From assembly GCF_015291745.1 (NCBI RefSeq), contig NZ_CP030059.1:5421501-5485500 (forward strand): DNA of 64,000 bases. Direction: 5' to 3'. The notes beneath the pieces were generated by a model. The model searched no databases, was not told the DNA's origin, and worked only from the letters and a program-made list of their open reading frames with translations. Positions 41,667-50,615 of the stretch are shown here, piece after piece (within the stretch, counting starts at the first letter, position 1; every line of letters starts with the position of its first letter). Made by a program: the position numbers and the translations under genes. Source of the DNA: Bradyrhizobium sp. CCBAU 53351. Its GTDB lineage: Bacteria > Pseudomonadota > Alphaproteobacteria > Rhizobiales > Xanthobacteraceae.

Positions 41667-41779
41667 CGGGTGGGTTAGCAAAGCGACTGCGCGAAGCGCA
41701 GTCCGCTGGCGTAACCCGCCACGCTTCCACGTTCGCCGAACGAAGTTGGTGGATTACGCCTGCGGCTAATCCACCCTAC
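41667..41779. repeat. Dispersed palindromic repeat element
   Basis: Starts GGGTGGGTTAGC and ends GCTAATCCACCC, with inner near-repeats of GTAACCCGCC and GGTGGATTACGCC, a known style of short mobile repeat (RPE/REP) in Bradyrhizobium. Two hairpins can form. It may end both convergent transcripts. Confidence 0.7.
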
Positions 41780-41803
41780 TTTCTTTCCGCAAACCTCAAC
41801 CGA

Positions 41804-42907
41804 TCAGAACTTCACGGAGATCCCGGAATAGAGCGAGGATTCGGTGCAGGACCCGGTGCTCACGGTCCGGCCACCGACGGCCGTGGTACAGCCGACGGCA
41901 AGATTGTGATCGAGACCGAACTTGTTCTGCCAGTAGCGGTAAGCCACCCAGACGTCCACGAAGTGGGAGTACTTGTCGCCCCAGGCCGCCTTCGAGGCAT
42001 CGAAGGTCAAGCGGATCGGCTCCGAATTCAGCTCGACAGCCGTGTTGTAGACACCGTTCGCCGGGCTGTAGGGAAGCGGTTCGGTGTCGGTGCCTTTCTT
42101 GCCGTACCAGCCTGCGCGGCCGCTGATCGAGAAATATTGCATGTTCGGCGGCAGGAAGCCGAGATCCATGTAGTAGTTGATCTCGACGGCCCAGGTCGGC
42201 TTGAACGAGGTATTGCCGTCCGCGATGCAGGTCACGCCGGGAACGTCCGGACCGAACAGTCCGCACTGGCTGAACGCGTTGTGATTGGCGAACTCCCAAT
42301 ACACCAGCGGCGCGACGTTGAGGTACCCCTTGTAGGGCAGATCAAACGCAAACTGCAGACCGCCGACGACGTCGCGCTTGGCGGCGCCGAAATACCTGTT
42401 CTCGGTGTTGGCATCCATGCCGACCTCGAACGAGATATTGTGCAGCGGTCCCGCGGTGAAGGCTTTCGTGTTGAACAGCTCATTCCAGCCTAATGTCGAG
42501 CGGAACAGGCCGTAGATCTCGGTCGCACCGGCGCACGATGCCGGCGCGCCGAAGATCGTGCCCGCATTGGTGCAGGGCCCGGCCGGGTCATTGTGATCGG
42601 ACTTGTACATCGAGATGGTGAAGAAGTTCGTGCCGTACGCCCAGGCGTCAAAATGGGTGAACGAGTAGACCTGCTTGGTGGTCTTGCTGTCGATCGACCC
42701 ATCGGGCCGGAACGACCACGCACCGGGCTGAGAGGCATTGAAGATATACGAGAACGTGACGCGATTATCGATCACCAGGAAGAACGGAAGGTCCTGCGCT
42801 TTCTTGGCAGCCTTGACCGGCAAATCCGCTGCCCGAGCTAAGCCACCGGTGGCCAGCGTAGCAAGTGACAGCGCCGCTGCTGCCACTGCCTTGAAGCGAA
42901 ACGACAT
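41804..42907 (-). CDS. Outer-membrane beta-barrel, possibly Tsx-like channel
   Basis: 367 residues from ATG 42907 with GGGGGTATTCAGG. Signal peptide (MSFRFKAVAAAALSLATLAT...LARA), then amphipathic beta-strands with many aromatic residues (FFLVIDNRVTFSYIFNASQP; HFDAWAYGTNFFTISMYKSD; YFSISGRAGWYGKKG; YSHFVDVWVAYRYWQNKFG) and the terminal aromatic strand SLYSGISVKF. The C-terminal Phe is typical of outer-membrane proteins. The pattern WAYGTNFF and position next to the nucleoside transporter suggest a Tsx-like nucleoside channel; the link is inference. Divergent from the ABC genes. Confidence 0.75.
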   Translation of the reverse strand: MSFRFKAVAAAALSLATLATGGLARAADLPVKAAKKAQDLPFFLVIDNRVTFSYIFNASQPGAWSFRPDGSIDSKTTKQVYSFTHFDAWAYGTNFFTISMYKSDHNDPAGPCTNAGTIFGAPASCAGATEIYGLFRSTLGWNELFNTKAFTAGPLHNISFEVGMDANTENRYFGAAKRDVVGGLQFAFDLPYKGYLNVAPLVYWEFANHNAFSQCGLFGPDVPGVTCIADGNTSFKPTWAVEINYYMDLGFLPPNMQYFSISGRAGWYGKKGTDTEPLPYSPANGVYNTAVELNSEPIRLTFDASKAAWGDKYSHFVDVWVAYRYWQNKFGLDHNLAVGCTTAVGGRTVSTGSCTESSLYSGISVKF

Positions 42908-43436
42908 CCTGAATACCCCCAAGTTTGGACACGTCAATGAACGCCCTTGGGTGCGACACTTGCGCCGATCTCCCGGAGTGAGAAGCCTCAACTTTTTCCA
43001 AGGCATGCCGCTTGTTTCGGCAAGCGGCCGCGCTCCGTCCTGGAAATCAAAAAGGCTTTGCGCGGCATCTCGCCGAGGCATGCGGCCGGGCGAAGCCGGC
43101 TATTGCCGGACATTCCCGTTTGATTTCCCTCTTCTTTTATGTCGAGCGAATGTTGCGGTGCGCGATGGTCAGGGAGCCGATGCTGCATCGATCCGCAGGG
43201 CATGAGCGTAATGGCGCGATCTTGCTCACTGCGACGTCAAGTCTGCCTAGCCGGTTCCGATTTGGCTTGAACCGTCACAAATCTGCAACAGCGCGCGCGT
43301 GAGCCGCGCTCGCGGGGCGATGACAAGGGCGTTCGAGCACCGCCACCCGATCCCTGCCAAAGCGTTGAGCAAGGGATGACGCATTTTCACACCTTACGCC
43401 GGCGTTCAAACTGGCCCAGTATCGAGACACTTCACC
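42908..43436. other. Divergent control region between the OMP and the nucleoside ABC operon
   Basis: 529 bases without a credible gene. It holds the start regions of the two divergent transcripts and a strong hairpin GCCGCTTG (43008-43015) / CAAGCGGC (43022-43029) in the leader side of the outer-membrane gene. No purine-riboswitch core was recognised. No clear -35/-10 pair found. Confidence 0.6.
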
Positions 43437-45023
43437 ATGCAAGCGCATCAGCGAATGTTGGATTCGACACCTGACGGCCTGAATTCCGGCGAGTCCCCGC
43501 TGCTGCGGACGATCGGGCTCACCAAACGGTATGGCGATTTCCTTGCCAACGATTCCATCGACATCGATATCTGGCCCGGCGAAATCCACGCGCTCCTCGG
43601 TGAAAATGGAGCAGGCAAGTCGACGCTGGTCAAAGCGATCTACGGGCTGATCCAGCCGAGTGCCGGCCAGATTCTCTGGCAGGGCCAACGTATCGTGCTG
43701 TCCGGCCCCTCGGAAGCACGCGACCGAGGCATCGGCATGGTATTTCAGCACTTCTCGCTGTTCGACAATCTTACGGTCGCCGAGAACGTTGCGCTCGGCC
43801 TCGACGGACAAGAATCCTTCGGGGGCATGTCGGCGCGGCTGGAGCAGGTGTCGAAAACCTATGGTCTGCCGCTCGATCCCAAGCGCGAGGTCTGGCAATT
43901 GTCGGTCGGCGAGCGCCAGCGAATCGAGATCGTCCGCGCGCTGATGCAGGATCCGAAATTCCTGATCCTGGACGAGCCCACCGCAGTCCTGACGCCGCAG
44001 GAATCCGATCAGCTTTTCATCGTGCTGGAACGCCTCAGATCCGAAGGCCGCGCCATCCTCTACATCAGCCACAAGCTCGAGGAGGTGAAGCGGCTCTGCG
44101 ATACCGCAACGATCCTGCGCGGCGGCAGGAAGGTCGAGACCTGCGATCCCCGGCGCGAGACCGCAGCTTCGCTCGCCCGCATGATGGTCGGCGGCGAGAT
44201 CAAGGAAGTGAAGGCTCGCGCCGACCGACAGACGACGGTGCCGCGCCTGGTGGTCAACGATCTCTCGCTGGCGCCAACCGAGGCGCATGGCGTGCGTCTC
44301 GAGCACATCTCGTTCGAACTGAAGGGCGGCGAGATCCTTGGCATCGCCGGCGTCGCCGGCAACGGCCAGGACGAATTGTTCGCCGCGCTGTCTGGTGAGC
44401 GGCGGTCGAAGGATCCGGGCACCGTGGTGATCGAAGGCATTGCCGCCGGCCATCTCTCCATCACGGAGCGGCGCAAGCTGGGTGCGGCATTCGTCCCGGA
44501 AGAGCGGCTCGGCCATGGCACGGCGCCCCGCATGAAGCTCTCGGAGAACGCGCTGCTGACCGGTTACGCCGCAAGCGGCATGGTCCGTCGCGGCTTCATC
44601 AACGCGGCCGCCGCGCTGAGGATCGTCGACCGTACGACCGAAACCTTCGACGTACGCAAGGCCAAGCGCGACCCCGAAGCAGCGTCCCTCTCCGGCGGCA
44701 ATTTGCAAAAGTTCATCGTGGGACGCGAGATCCTGCGCAACCCCGCGGTGCTGGTCGTGAGCCAGCCGACCTGGGGCGTCGATGCCGGCGCCGCTGCCGT
44801 AATTCGCCAGGCGCTGCTCGATCTCGCAGGCGCGGGCGCCGCCGTGCTCGTGACCAGCCAGGATCTGGACGAACTCGGCGAGATCGCCGACCGTATCGCC
44901 GTGATGTTCCACGGCAGGTTATCGGCGCCGCTCGCCGCCAGCGAGGCGACGCGCGAAAAGCTCGGCCTTCTCATGGGCGGCAGCAGCCTGGAGCCGAAGG
45001 AGGCCGCGCATGTTGGTGCTTGA
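43437..45023 (+). CDS. BMP-type nucleoside ABC transporter, ATPase with two nucleotide-binding domains
   Basis: 528 residues. First ATPase half: LLGENGAGKSTLVKAIYG (Walker A), LSVGERQRIEIVRAL (signature), LILDEPTAVLTP (Walker B). Second half: LGIAGVAGNGQDELFAAL (altered Walker A), LSGGNLQKFIVGREI (signature), VLVVSQPTWGVDAGAA where Ser replaces the Walker-B Asp and Gln the catalytic Glu. This tandem layout with a degenerate second half is typical of YufO/NupB-type nucleoside importers. The stop overlaps the next gene by 14 bases. Energises uptake of nucleosides through the two permeases. Confidence 0.93.
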   Translation: MQAHQRMLDSTPDGLNSGESPLLRTIGLTKRYGDFLANDSIDIDIWPGEIHALLGENGAGKSTLVKAIYGLIQPSAGQILWQGQRIVLSGPSEARDRGIGMVFQHFSLFDNLTVAENVALGLDGQESFGGMSARLEQVSKTYGLPLDPKREVWQLSVGERQRIEIVRALMQDPKFLILDEPTAVLTPQESDQLFIVLERLRSEGRAILYISHKLEEVKRLCDTATILRGGRKVETCDPRRETAASLARMMVGGEIKEVKARADRQTTVPRLVVNDLSLAPTEAHGVRLEHISFELKGGEILGIAGVAGNGQDELFAALSGERRSKDPGTVVIEGIAAGHLSITERRKLGAAFVPEERLGHGTAPRMKLSENALLTGYAASGMVRRGFINAAAALRIVDRTTETFDVRKAKRDPEAASLSGGNLQKFIVGREILRNPAVLVVSQPTWGVDAGAAAVIRQALLDLAGAGAAVLVTSQDLDELGEIADRIAVMFHGRLSAPLAASEATREKLGLLMGGSSLEPKEAAHVGA

Positions 45024-46098
45024 GAAGCGCGCCGAGCGCTCCGGCACGATCGCGCTGGTCTCGCCGCTGATCGCGGTCGGCCTCACGATCGTGACCATGA
45101 TCATCCTGTTCGCGATCCTCGGCAAGAATCCGCTGCTCGCCTTGCACGCCTATTTCATCGCACCCCTCACCGACGGCTACTCGCTCCAGGAGATCGCGGT
45201 GAAGGCGACGCCACTGGTGATGATCGCGATCGGGCTGTCCCTCTGCTATCTCGCCAATGCCTGGAACATCGGCGCCGAAGGCCAATTCCTGATCGGCGCG
45301 GTCGCCGGAAGCTGGATCGCGGTGAGGACGCAAGGCACCGACGCCGGCGCCTGGGTGTTGCCGGCGATGCTCGTGCTTGCAGCTGCCGCGGGCGCGCTCT
45401 ATGCGCTGATCCCGGCCATCTGCAAGGTAGCGTTCGGTGCCAGCGAGATCCTGACCAGCCTGATGCTGGTCTATGTCGCCGACCTCTTTCTCGACTATCT
45501 CGTGCGCGGACCCTGGCGCGATCCGCACGGCTTCAATTTCCCGACCACGGCCGAGTTCGACCCGGTGGCGACCGTCCCGCTGCTGATCGAGGGTGGCCGG
45601 CTGCATCTCGGCTCCATCATCGCGCTTCTAGTCGTGACGGCAGCCGCAATCCTGCTCGGACGAACCATCAAGGGCTTTGAGATCCGTGTCGTCGGCGCAG
45701 CCCCCCGCGCGGCGCGGTTCGGCGGCTTCAAGGCCGATCGGCTGATCATCCTGACTTTCGCGGTATCAGGCGCGCTCGCGGGCCTCGCCGGCATCATCGA
45801 GGTTGCAGGTCCCGTCGGCCATCTCCAGCCCGGCATCTCCCCGGGCTACGGCTTTACGGCGATCATCGTTGCCTTCCTCGGCCGTCTGAATCCGCTTGGT
45901 ATATTGATTGCAGGCCTTTTCCTTGCGTTGACTTTTATCGGCGGCGAGCAGGCGCAGATCACGATGAAGATCCCATTGGACGTCACCAAGGTATTTCAAG
46001 GCATTCTGCTGTTCTACGTGCTCGCCTGCGATTCCTTGATCCTCTATCGCTTCAAACTGGTCTTGCCGAACCGTCAGGTGGCCCGTGGAACTCGTTGA
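45010..46098 (+). CDS. Nucleoside ABC transporter permease 1
   Basis: 362 residues, about 9 membrane segments, YufP/NupC-type. ATG 45010 lies inside the end of the ATPase gene. The motif CYLANAWNIGAEGQFLIGAV (NxGxEG) and VGAAPRAARFGGFK (EAA-like coupling loop) are diagnostic for BPD_transp_2 permeases. Forms the heterodimeric channel with the next permease. Stop overlaps GTG of the next gene. Confidence 0.93.
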   Translation: MLVLEKRAERSGTIALVSPLIAVGLTIVTMIILFAILGKNPLLALHAYFIAPLTDGYSLQEIAVKATPLVMIAIGLSLCYLANAWNIGAEGQFLIGAVAGSWIAVRTQGTDAGAWVLPAMLVLAAAAGALYALIPAICKVAFGASEILTSLMLVYVADLFLDYLVRGPWRDPHGFNFPTTAEFDPVATVPLLIEGGRLHLGSIIALLVVTAAAILLGRTIKGFEIRVVGAAPRAARFGGFKADRLIILTFAVSGALAGLAGIIEVAGPVGHLQPGISPGYGFTAIIVAFLGRLNPLGILIAGLFLALTFIGGEQAQITMKIPLDVTKVFQGILLFYVLACDSLILYRFKLVLPNRQVARGTR

Positions 46099-47002
46099 AG
46101 CCATCGTCCTGGCCGTGCTCGCCGCGTCGACGCCACTCCTGGTCGCCGCGACCGGAGAGCTCGTGACCGAGCGCGCCGGCGTGCTCAATCTCGGCGTCGA
46201 GGGCATGATGATCGTCGGCGCGGCCTGCGGCTTTGCGGGCGCCTGGCTCACGGGATCCATCTTCATTGGCGCGCTGCTCGGCATCGTCGCGGGCACGATG
46301 ATGTCGCTGATCTTCGCATTGATGGCGCTCGGGCTCGCCGTCAACCAGGTTGCGACGGGTCTCGCGCTGACTATCCTCGGTGTCGGGCTGTCCGGACTGA
46401 TCGGCGCCGGCTTTGTCGGCGAGCGCATCACGCCGGCAGCTCATCTCTCCATTCCGGGCCTCACCGATATCCCGCTGGTCGGCCGCGTGCTGTTCGGCGA
46501 GGACGCCTTCGTCTATGTCTCCATTGCACTCGTCGTCGGCGTCTGGTGGTTCCTGTACCGCACGCGCGCTGGACTGATCCTGCGCGCCTGCGGCGACAAT
46601 CACGTCTCCGCGCATGCGCTCGGTTATCCCGTGCTGCGCATCCGCACCTTCGCCGTGATGTTCGGCGGCGCCTGCGCCGGCCTTGCCGGCGCCTATCTGC
46701 CGCTCGCCTATACACCGTTCTTCATCCCGGGCATGACCGCGGGCCGCGGCTGGATCGCGCTGGCGCTGGTGGTGTTCTCGTCCTGGCGGCCGGGCCGGCT
46801 CGTGGTCGGCGCCTATCTGTTCGGCGCCGTGACGATCCTCCAGTTGCATGCGCAGGGCTGGGGCGTCGGCATTCCCTCGCAATTCATGTCGGCGCTGCCT
46901 TATCTCGCGACCATCATCGTTCTGATTCTGCTCTCCCGCGCGCGCAGCGGCGGCTCGACGGCACCGGCCGCGCTCGGGACAGTGTTCGTTCCTGACCGCT
47001 GA
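46085..47002 (+). CDS. Nucleoside ABC transporter permease 2
   Basis: 305 residues from GTG 46085, inside the end of permease 1. VLNLGVEGMMIVGAACGFAG (NLGxEGxM), LILRACGDNHVSAHALGYPV (coupling loop) and MFGGACAGLAGAYLPLAYTP are the YufQ-type signatures. About 8 membrane segments. Second half of the importer channel. Confidence 0.93.
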   Translation: MELVEAIVLAVLAASTPLLVAATGELVTERAGVLNLGVEGMMIVGAACGFAGAWLTGSIFIGALLGIVAGTMMSLIFALMALGLAVNQVATGLALTILGVGLSGLIGAGFVGERITPAAHLSIPGLTDIPLVGRVLFGEDAFVYVSIALVVGVWWFLYRTRAGLILRACGDNHVSAHALGYPVLRIRTFAVMFGGACAGLAGAYLPLAYTPFFIPGMTAGRGWIALALVVFSSWRPGRLVVGAYLFGAVTILQLHAQGWGVGIPSQFMSALPYLATIIVLILLSRARSGGSTAPAALGTVFVPDR

Positions 47003-47076
47003 ATTTCATTTTCGCGACGGGCGCGATTGGGCGCGCTCGCTTGCGGATCGTGGTTACCCCTGATGTTTGGAGATCG

Positions 47077-48156
47077 ATGATGAGGAAATCATGTCTTGCG
47101 CTGGCCGCTACGCTCCTGCTCGCCGGGAGCATCGGTGCAGCCTCCGCCGCCGACAAGCTGAAGGTCGGCTTCATCTATCTGGGCCCGATCGGAGATTTGG
47201 GGTGGACCTATCAGCACGATCTCGCGCGCCAGGCTCTGGTCAAGGAATTGGGCGACAAGATCGAGACCACCTATCTCGAGAATGTGCCCGAAGGTCCCGA
47301 CGCCGAGCGCTCCATCGAGCAACTGGTCCGCGCCGGCAACAAGCTGATCTTCACGACGTCGTTCGGCTACATGGATCCGACGCTGAAGGTTGCCAAGAAA
47401 TATCCGAACGTGCATTTCGAGCACGCCACCGGTTACAAGCGCAACCCGAACATGTCGACCTATTCGGCCAGATGGTATCAGGGCCGCTACATCCAGGGCC
47501 TGATCGCGGCCAAGATGTCGAAGTCGGGCGTGCTCGGCTATATCGGCTCGTTCCCGATTCCGGAGGTCGTCTCCGGCATCAACGCGACGATCCTGGCGGC
47601 GCAGACCATCAACCCGAACATCAAGGTCAAGATCATCTGGGCCAACACCTGGTTCGATCCCGGCAAGGAGGCCGACGCCGCAAAGGCATTGATCGACCAG
47701 GGCGCCGACATCATCATGCAGCACACGGATTCGCCCGCCGCCATGCAGATTGCCAGCGAACGCGGCAAGCTCGCCTTCGGTCAGGACTCCGAGATGATCA
47801 AGTTCGGGCCGAAGACCCAGCTCACCTCGATCCTCGACACCTGGGGCCCCTACTACATCGAGCGCGTCAAGGCCGAGCTTGCCGGCACCTGGAAGTCCGA
47901 GGACAGCTGGGGCGGCCTCGACAGCCACATGTTCGCGATGGCGCCCTACACCAACATGCCTGACGACGTGAAAAAAATGGCGGAGGATGCCCAGGCCGCG
48001 ATCACCGCGGGCAAATTGCATCCATTCAAGTGCCCGATCATTGGGCAGGACGGCAGGCCGCTGGAGTGCAAGGGCGGCGATCACCTCGACGACGGCCAGA
48101 TCCTCGGCATGAATTTCTACGTCAAGGGCATCGACGACAAGCTGCCGGGCAAGTAG
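47077..48156 (+). CDS. BMP family nucleoside-binding protein
   Basis: 359 residues. ATG 47077 (MMRKS) preceded by TTTGGAGATCG; ATG 47080 is equally possible. Signal peptide (CLALAATLLLAGSIGAASAA) then KVGFIYLGPIGDLGWTYQHD (BMP/Med N-terminal motif with GW-x-Y), YLENVPEGPDAERSIEQLVR, GYMDPTLKVAKKYPNVHFEH, ARWYQGRYIQGLIAAKMSKS. Two-lobed periplasmic binding protein, soluble rather than lipoprotein (no lipobox Cys). Delivers purine nucleosides or bases to the ABC permeases. Ends 106 bases before the convergent deaminase. Confidence 0.93.
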   Translation: MMRKSCLALAATLLLAGSIGAASAADKLKVGFIYLGPIGDLGWTYQHDLARQALVKELGDKIETTYLENVPEGPDAERSIEQLVRAGNKLIFTTSFGYMDPTLKVAKKYPNVHFEHATGYKRNPNMSTYSARWYQGRYIQGLIAAKMSKSGVLGYIGSFPIPEVVSGINATILAAQTINPNIKVKIIWANTWFDPGKEADAAKALIDQGADIIMQHTDSPAAMQIASERGKLAFGQDSEMIKFGPKTQLTSILDTWGPYYIERVKAELAGTWKSEDSWGGLDSHMFAMAPYTNMPDDVKKMAEDAQAAITAGKLHPFKCPIIGQDGRPLECKGGDHLDDGQILGMNFYVKGIDDKLPGK

Positions 48157-48262
48157 CACGCTTCTTGCTTTGACTAAAACACCTGCTCCTCCCGGAGGAG
48201 GTTCGGAGGGGGTGGCCAGAAGCACCCGGCACTTGTGGTCGCCCCCTCTTTCAATTCTGTCC

Positions 48263-49612
48263 CTATCCTGCCTGCATGGCCCGCGCCGCGGAACTGTGGC
48301 GACGGATGAGATCGGGGACATCGAGGCCCGGAATCGCGCCATCGATCACGGCCCATTGTCCGGCGACCATCACCCGATCAGCCCGATGGGCTCCGCACAG
48401 CACCAGCGCGGCCAGGGGATCGCCATGGCCGGAGAAGCGCAATTCGTCGAGCTTGAACAGCGCGAGATCGGCCGCCTTGCCGACGGCGATCTCACCGAGC
48501 TCGGGCCGGCCGACGCAGGCCGCCGAGCCCGTGGTGGCCCAGCGTAGCGCATCCTTGTGGCTGACTTTCGTTACGCCATAGCGGGCCCGTTGCAGCAGGA
48601 ACACGGCCCGCACCTCCTGCATCAGGTTCGATCCGTCGTTCGAGGCCGAGCCGTCCACGCCGATCCCGATCCCGACGCCGGCCTCCTCCATCTCGCAGAC
48701 CGGACAGCAGCCGGACGCCAGCAACTGGTTGCTGCACGCGCAATGGCTGATGGTCGTCTTCGCCTTGCCGAGGCGATTCATCTCGTCCGCGTTGAAGTGG
48801 ATGCCATGGGCGAGCCAGGTTCGAGCGTTGAGCCAGCCGCATTGTTCGAGATAGTCGAGCGGACGGCAGCCATACATCTGCTCGCAGAATTTGTTCTCGT
48901 CCTCGGTCTCGGCGAGATGGGTATGCAGGCGTACGTCGAGCTTACCCGCGAGATCGGCGGTGGCGCGCATCAAGGACGTCGTCACCGAGAACGGCGAGCA
49001 CGGCGCCAGCGCGATCTGCACCATCGCATCCGGACCGCGCTGGTGGTGTTTTGCGACCACGCGCGCGCTGTCGGCGAGGATCGTGTCCTCGTCCTGCACC
49101 ACGTTGTCGGGCGGCAGGCCGCCGTCGCGCTGCGACAGGTTCATCGAGCCGCGCGTCAGCAGGACGCGCACGCCGAGCCGCTTTGCCACAGCCACCTCGA
49201 TGTCGACGGCATCCTCGAGTCCTGCCGGGAAAACGTAGTGGTGATCGGTCGTGGTGGTGCAGCCGGACAGCAGCAATTCCGACATCGCCACGGTGACGCC
49301 GAGCTCGAGCGACTCCGGCGTCAACCGCGCCCACACCGGATAGAGCGCCTGGAGCCAGGGGAAGAGCTCGCGGTCCATCGCCGCCGGCAGCGCCCGCGTC
49401 AGGGTCTGGTAGAAATGATGATGGGTGTTGATCAGGCCCGGCAGCACGACGTGTTCGCTCGCATCGAACACCCCGACATCGGCGGTCGCGGGTGTGCCGC
49501 CGGCCGGCACGAGCTCGACGATCCGGCCGCCCGTCACCACAATCCCACGCTCGGCACCGTCGGCGAGGATGGCCAGGGGATCCCTGATCCAGATCGGCCT
49601 TGCATCGCTCAT
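48263..49612 (-). CDS. 8-oxoguanine deaminase
   Basis: 449 residues from ATG 49612, ribosome site GAGGAGAAGC. Amidohydrolase-fold metal deaminase: VLPGLINTHHHFYQTLTRAL (His ligands about 64-66), VRLHTHLAETEDENKFCEQM (His and Glu), LAHGIHFNADEMNRL (His) and IGIGVDGSASNDGSNLMQEV (Asp). NTHHHFYQTLTRA and GxGxDGSASND are characteristic of 8-oxoguanine deaminase, yielding uric acid derivative 8-oxoxanthine (urate). Atrazine chlorohydrolase (TrzN/AtzA) relatives share the fold. Divergent from the xanthine dehydrogenase genes. Confidence 0.87.
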   Translation of the reverse strand: MSDARPIWIRDPLAILADGAERGIVVTGGRIVELVPAGGTPATADVGVFDASEHVVLPGLINTHHHFYQTLTRALPAAMDRELFPWLQALYPVWARLTPESLELGVTVAMSELLLSGCTTTTDHHYVFPAGLEDAVDIEVAVAKRLGVRVLLTRGSMNLSQRDGGLPPDNVVQDEDTILADSARVVAKHHQRGPDAMVQIALAPCSPFSVTTSLMRATADLAGKLDVRLHTHLAETEDENKFCEQMYGCRPLDYLEQCGWLNARTWLAHGIHFNADEMNRLGKAKTTISHCACSNQLLASGCCPVCEMEEAGVGIGIGVDGSASNDGSNLMQEVRAVFLLQRARYGVTKVSHKDALRWATTGSAACVGRPELGEIAVGKAADLALFKLDELRFSGHGDPLAALVLCGAHRADRVMVAGQWAVIDGAIPGLDVPDLIRRHSSAARAMQAG

Positions 49613-49682
49613 GATCCCGCTTCTCCTCACATTCGCTGACGACGGGACCGCGAGGCGGAGGCGGGTCCAATCACGGTCTTGC

Positions 49683-49734
49683 TGCGACTTGGCATTACGA
49701 CTTCTTCCTGCGACTTCTTCTTGCGACTTGGCTC
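49683..49734. repeat. Four tandem 13-bp repeats in a divergent promoter region
   Basis: TGCGACTTGGCAT, TACGACTTCTTCC, TGCGACTTCTTCT, TGCGACTTGGCTC in direct series, exactly 13 bases apart. Octamer GGTCTTGC flanks both sides (49675-49682 and 49736-49743). Lies in the 178-bp gap between the 8-oxoguanine deaminase and xanthine-dehydrogenase FAD genes. Possible regulator array. Confidence 0.85.
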
Positions 49735-49790
49735 CGGTCTTGCAAGACTTTCCGTTGGACGATTCACCCGACGCAAGCGTGGGCGCAGCC

Positions 49791-50615
49791 ATGGATTTGA
49801 ATACCATCACAGCGGTCGCCCATCCGCAAACGCGCGCACAGCTGCCGGTTTGGACGGCAGGAGATGCTTGGCTCGCGGGCGGCACCTGGCTGTTCTCTGA
49901 ACCGCAAACCCACCTGACACGGCTGATCGATCTCACCGATCTGAAATGGCCGGCGCTGACGGTGACCGACAGCAATCTCAGCATCGCCGCGACCTGCACC
50001 GTCGCGCAGCTCGATGGTTTCGCCTGCCCGCCCGACTGGCTCGCAGCGCCGCTGATCGGCCAGTGCTGCCGGGCTTTTCTTGCCTCGTTCAAGATCTGGA
50101 AGACGGCGACCGTCGGCGGCAATCTCTGCATGTCGTTGCCGGCAGGGCCAATGATCTCGCTCACCGCGGCACTCGACGGCGTCTGCACCATCTGGAAGGC
50201 CGGTGGCGGTGAGCAGAAGATTCCGGTCGTCGGCTTTGTCACCGGCAACCAACGCAACCGCCTGACGCCTGGGGACCTGCTTCGCCAGATCGATATTCCG
50301 CTTGCCGCGTTGAAACGCCGCACGGCGTTTCGCCAGATCTCACTGGCGCCGGTCGGCCGCTCGGCCGCCCTCCTCATCGGCAGTCTCGATGCCGATGGCA
50401 CACTGCTGCTGACAATCACCGCCTCGACGGTGCGGCCGATCCAGCTGTCCTTTCGCGACGCCCCGGACGCGACTGAGCTGCATGATGCGATTTCACATCA
50501 GATCACCGATGATCTGTACCACACCGACATCCACGGACAGCCGCTCTGGCGCAAGCACATGACAGTGCGGCTTGCCGAGGAGATCCGCTGCGAGCTCTTG
50601 GGAGCGACACCGTGA
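49791..50615 (+). CDS. Xanthine dehydrogenase-type FAD-binding subunit
   Basis: 274 residues from ATG 49791. FAD_binding_5-like (PCMH fold): AGDAWLAGGTWLFSEPQTHL, LIDLTDLKWPALTVTDSNLS, CRAFLASFKIWKTATVGGNL (ATVGGN is the FAD-site signature), then FRQISLAPVGRSAALLIGSL. The CO-dehydrogenase-type C-terminal domain follows. It is the separate flavin subunit for the next gene, whose GTG overlaps its TGA by four bases. Shorter than a stand-alone XdhA, having no Fe-S domain. Confidence 0.88.
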   Translation: MDLNTITAVAHPQTRAQLPVWTAGDAWLAGGTWLFSEPQTHLTRLIDLTDLKWPALTVTDSNLSIAATCTVAQLDGFACPPDWLAAPLIGQCCRAFLASFKIWKTATVGGNLCMSLPAGPMISLTAALDGVCTIWKAGGGEQKIPVVGFVTGNQRNRLTPGDLLRQIDIPLAALKRRTAFRQISLAPVGRSAALLIGSLDADGTLLLTITASTVRPIQLSFRDAPDATELHDAISHQITDDLYHTDIHGQPLWRKHMTVRLAEEIRCELLGATP

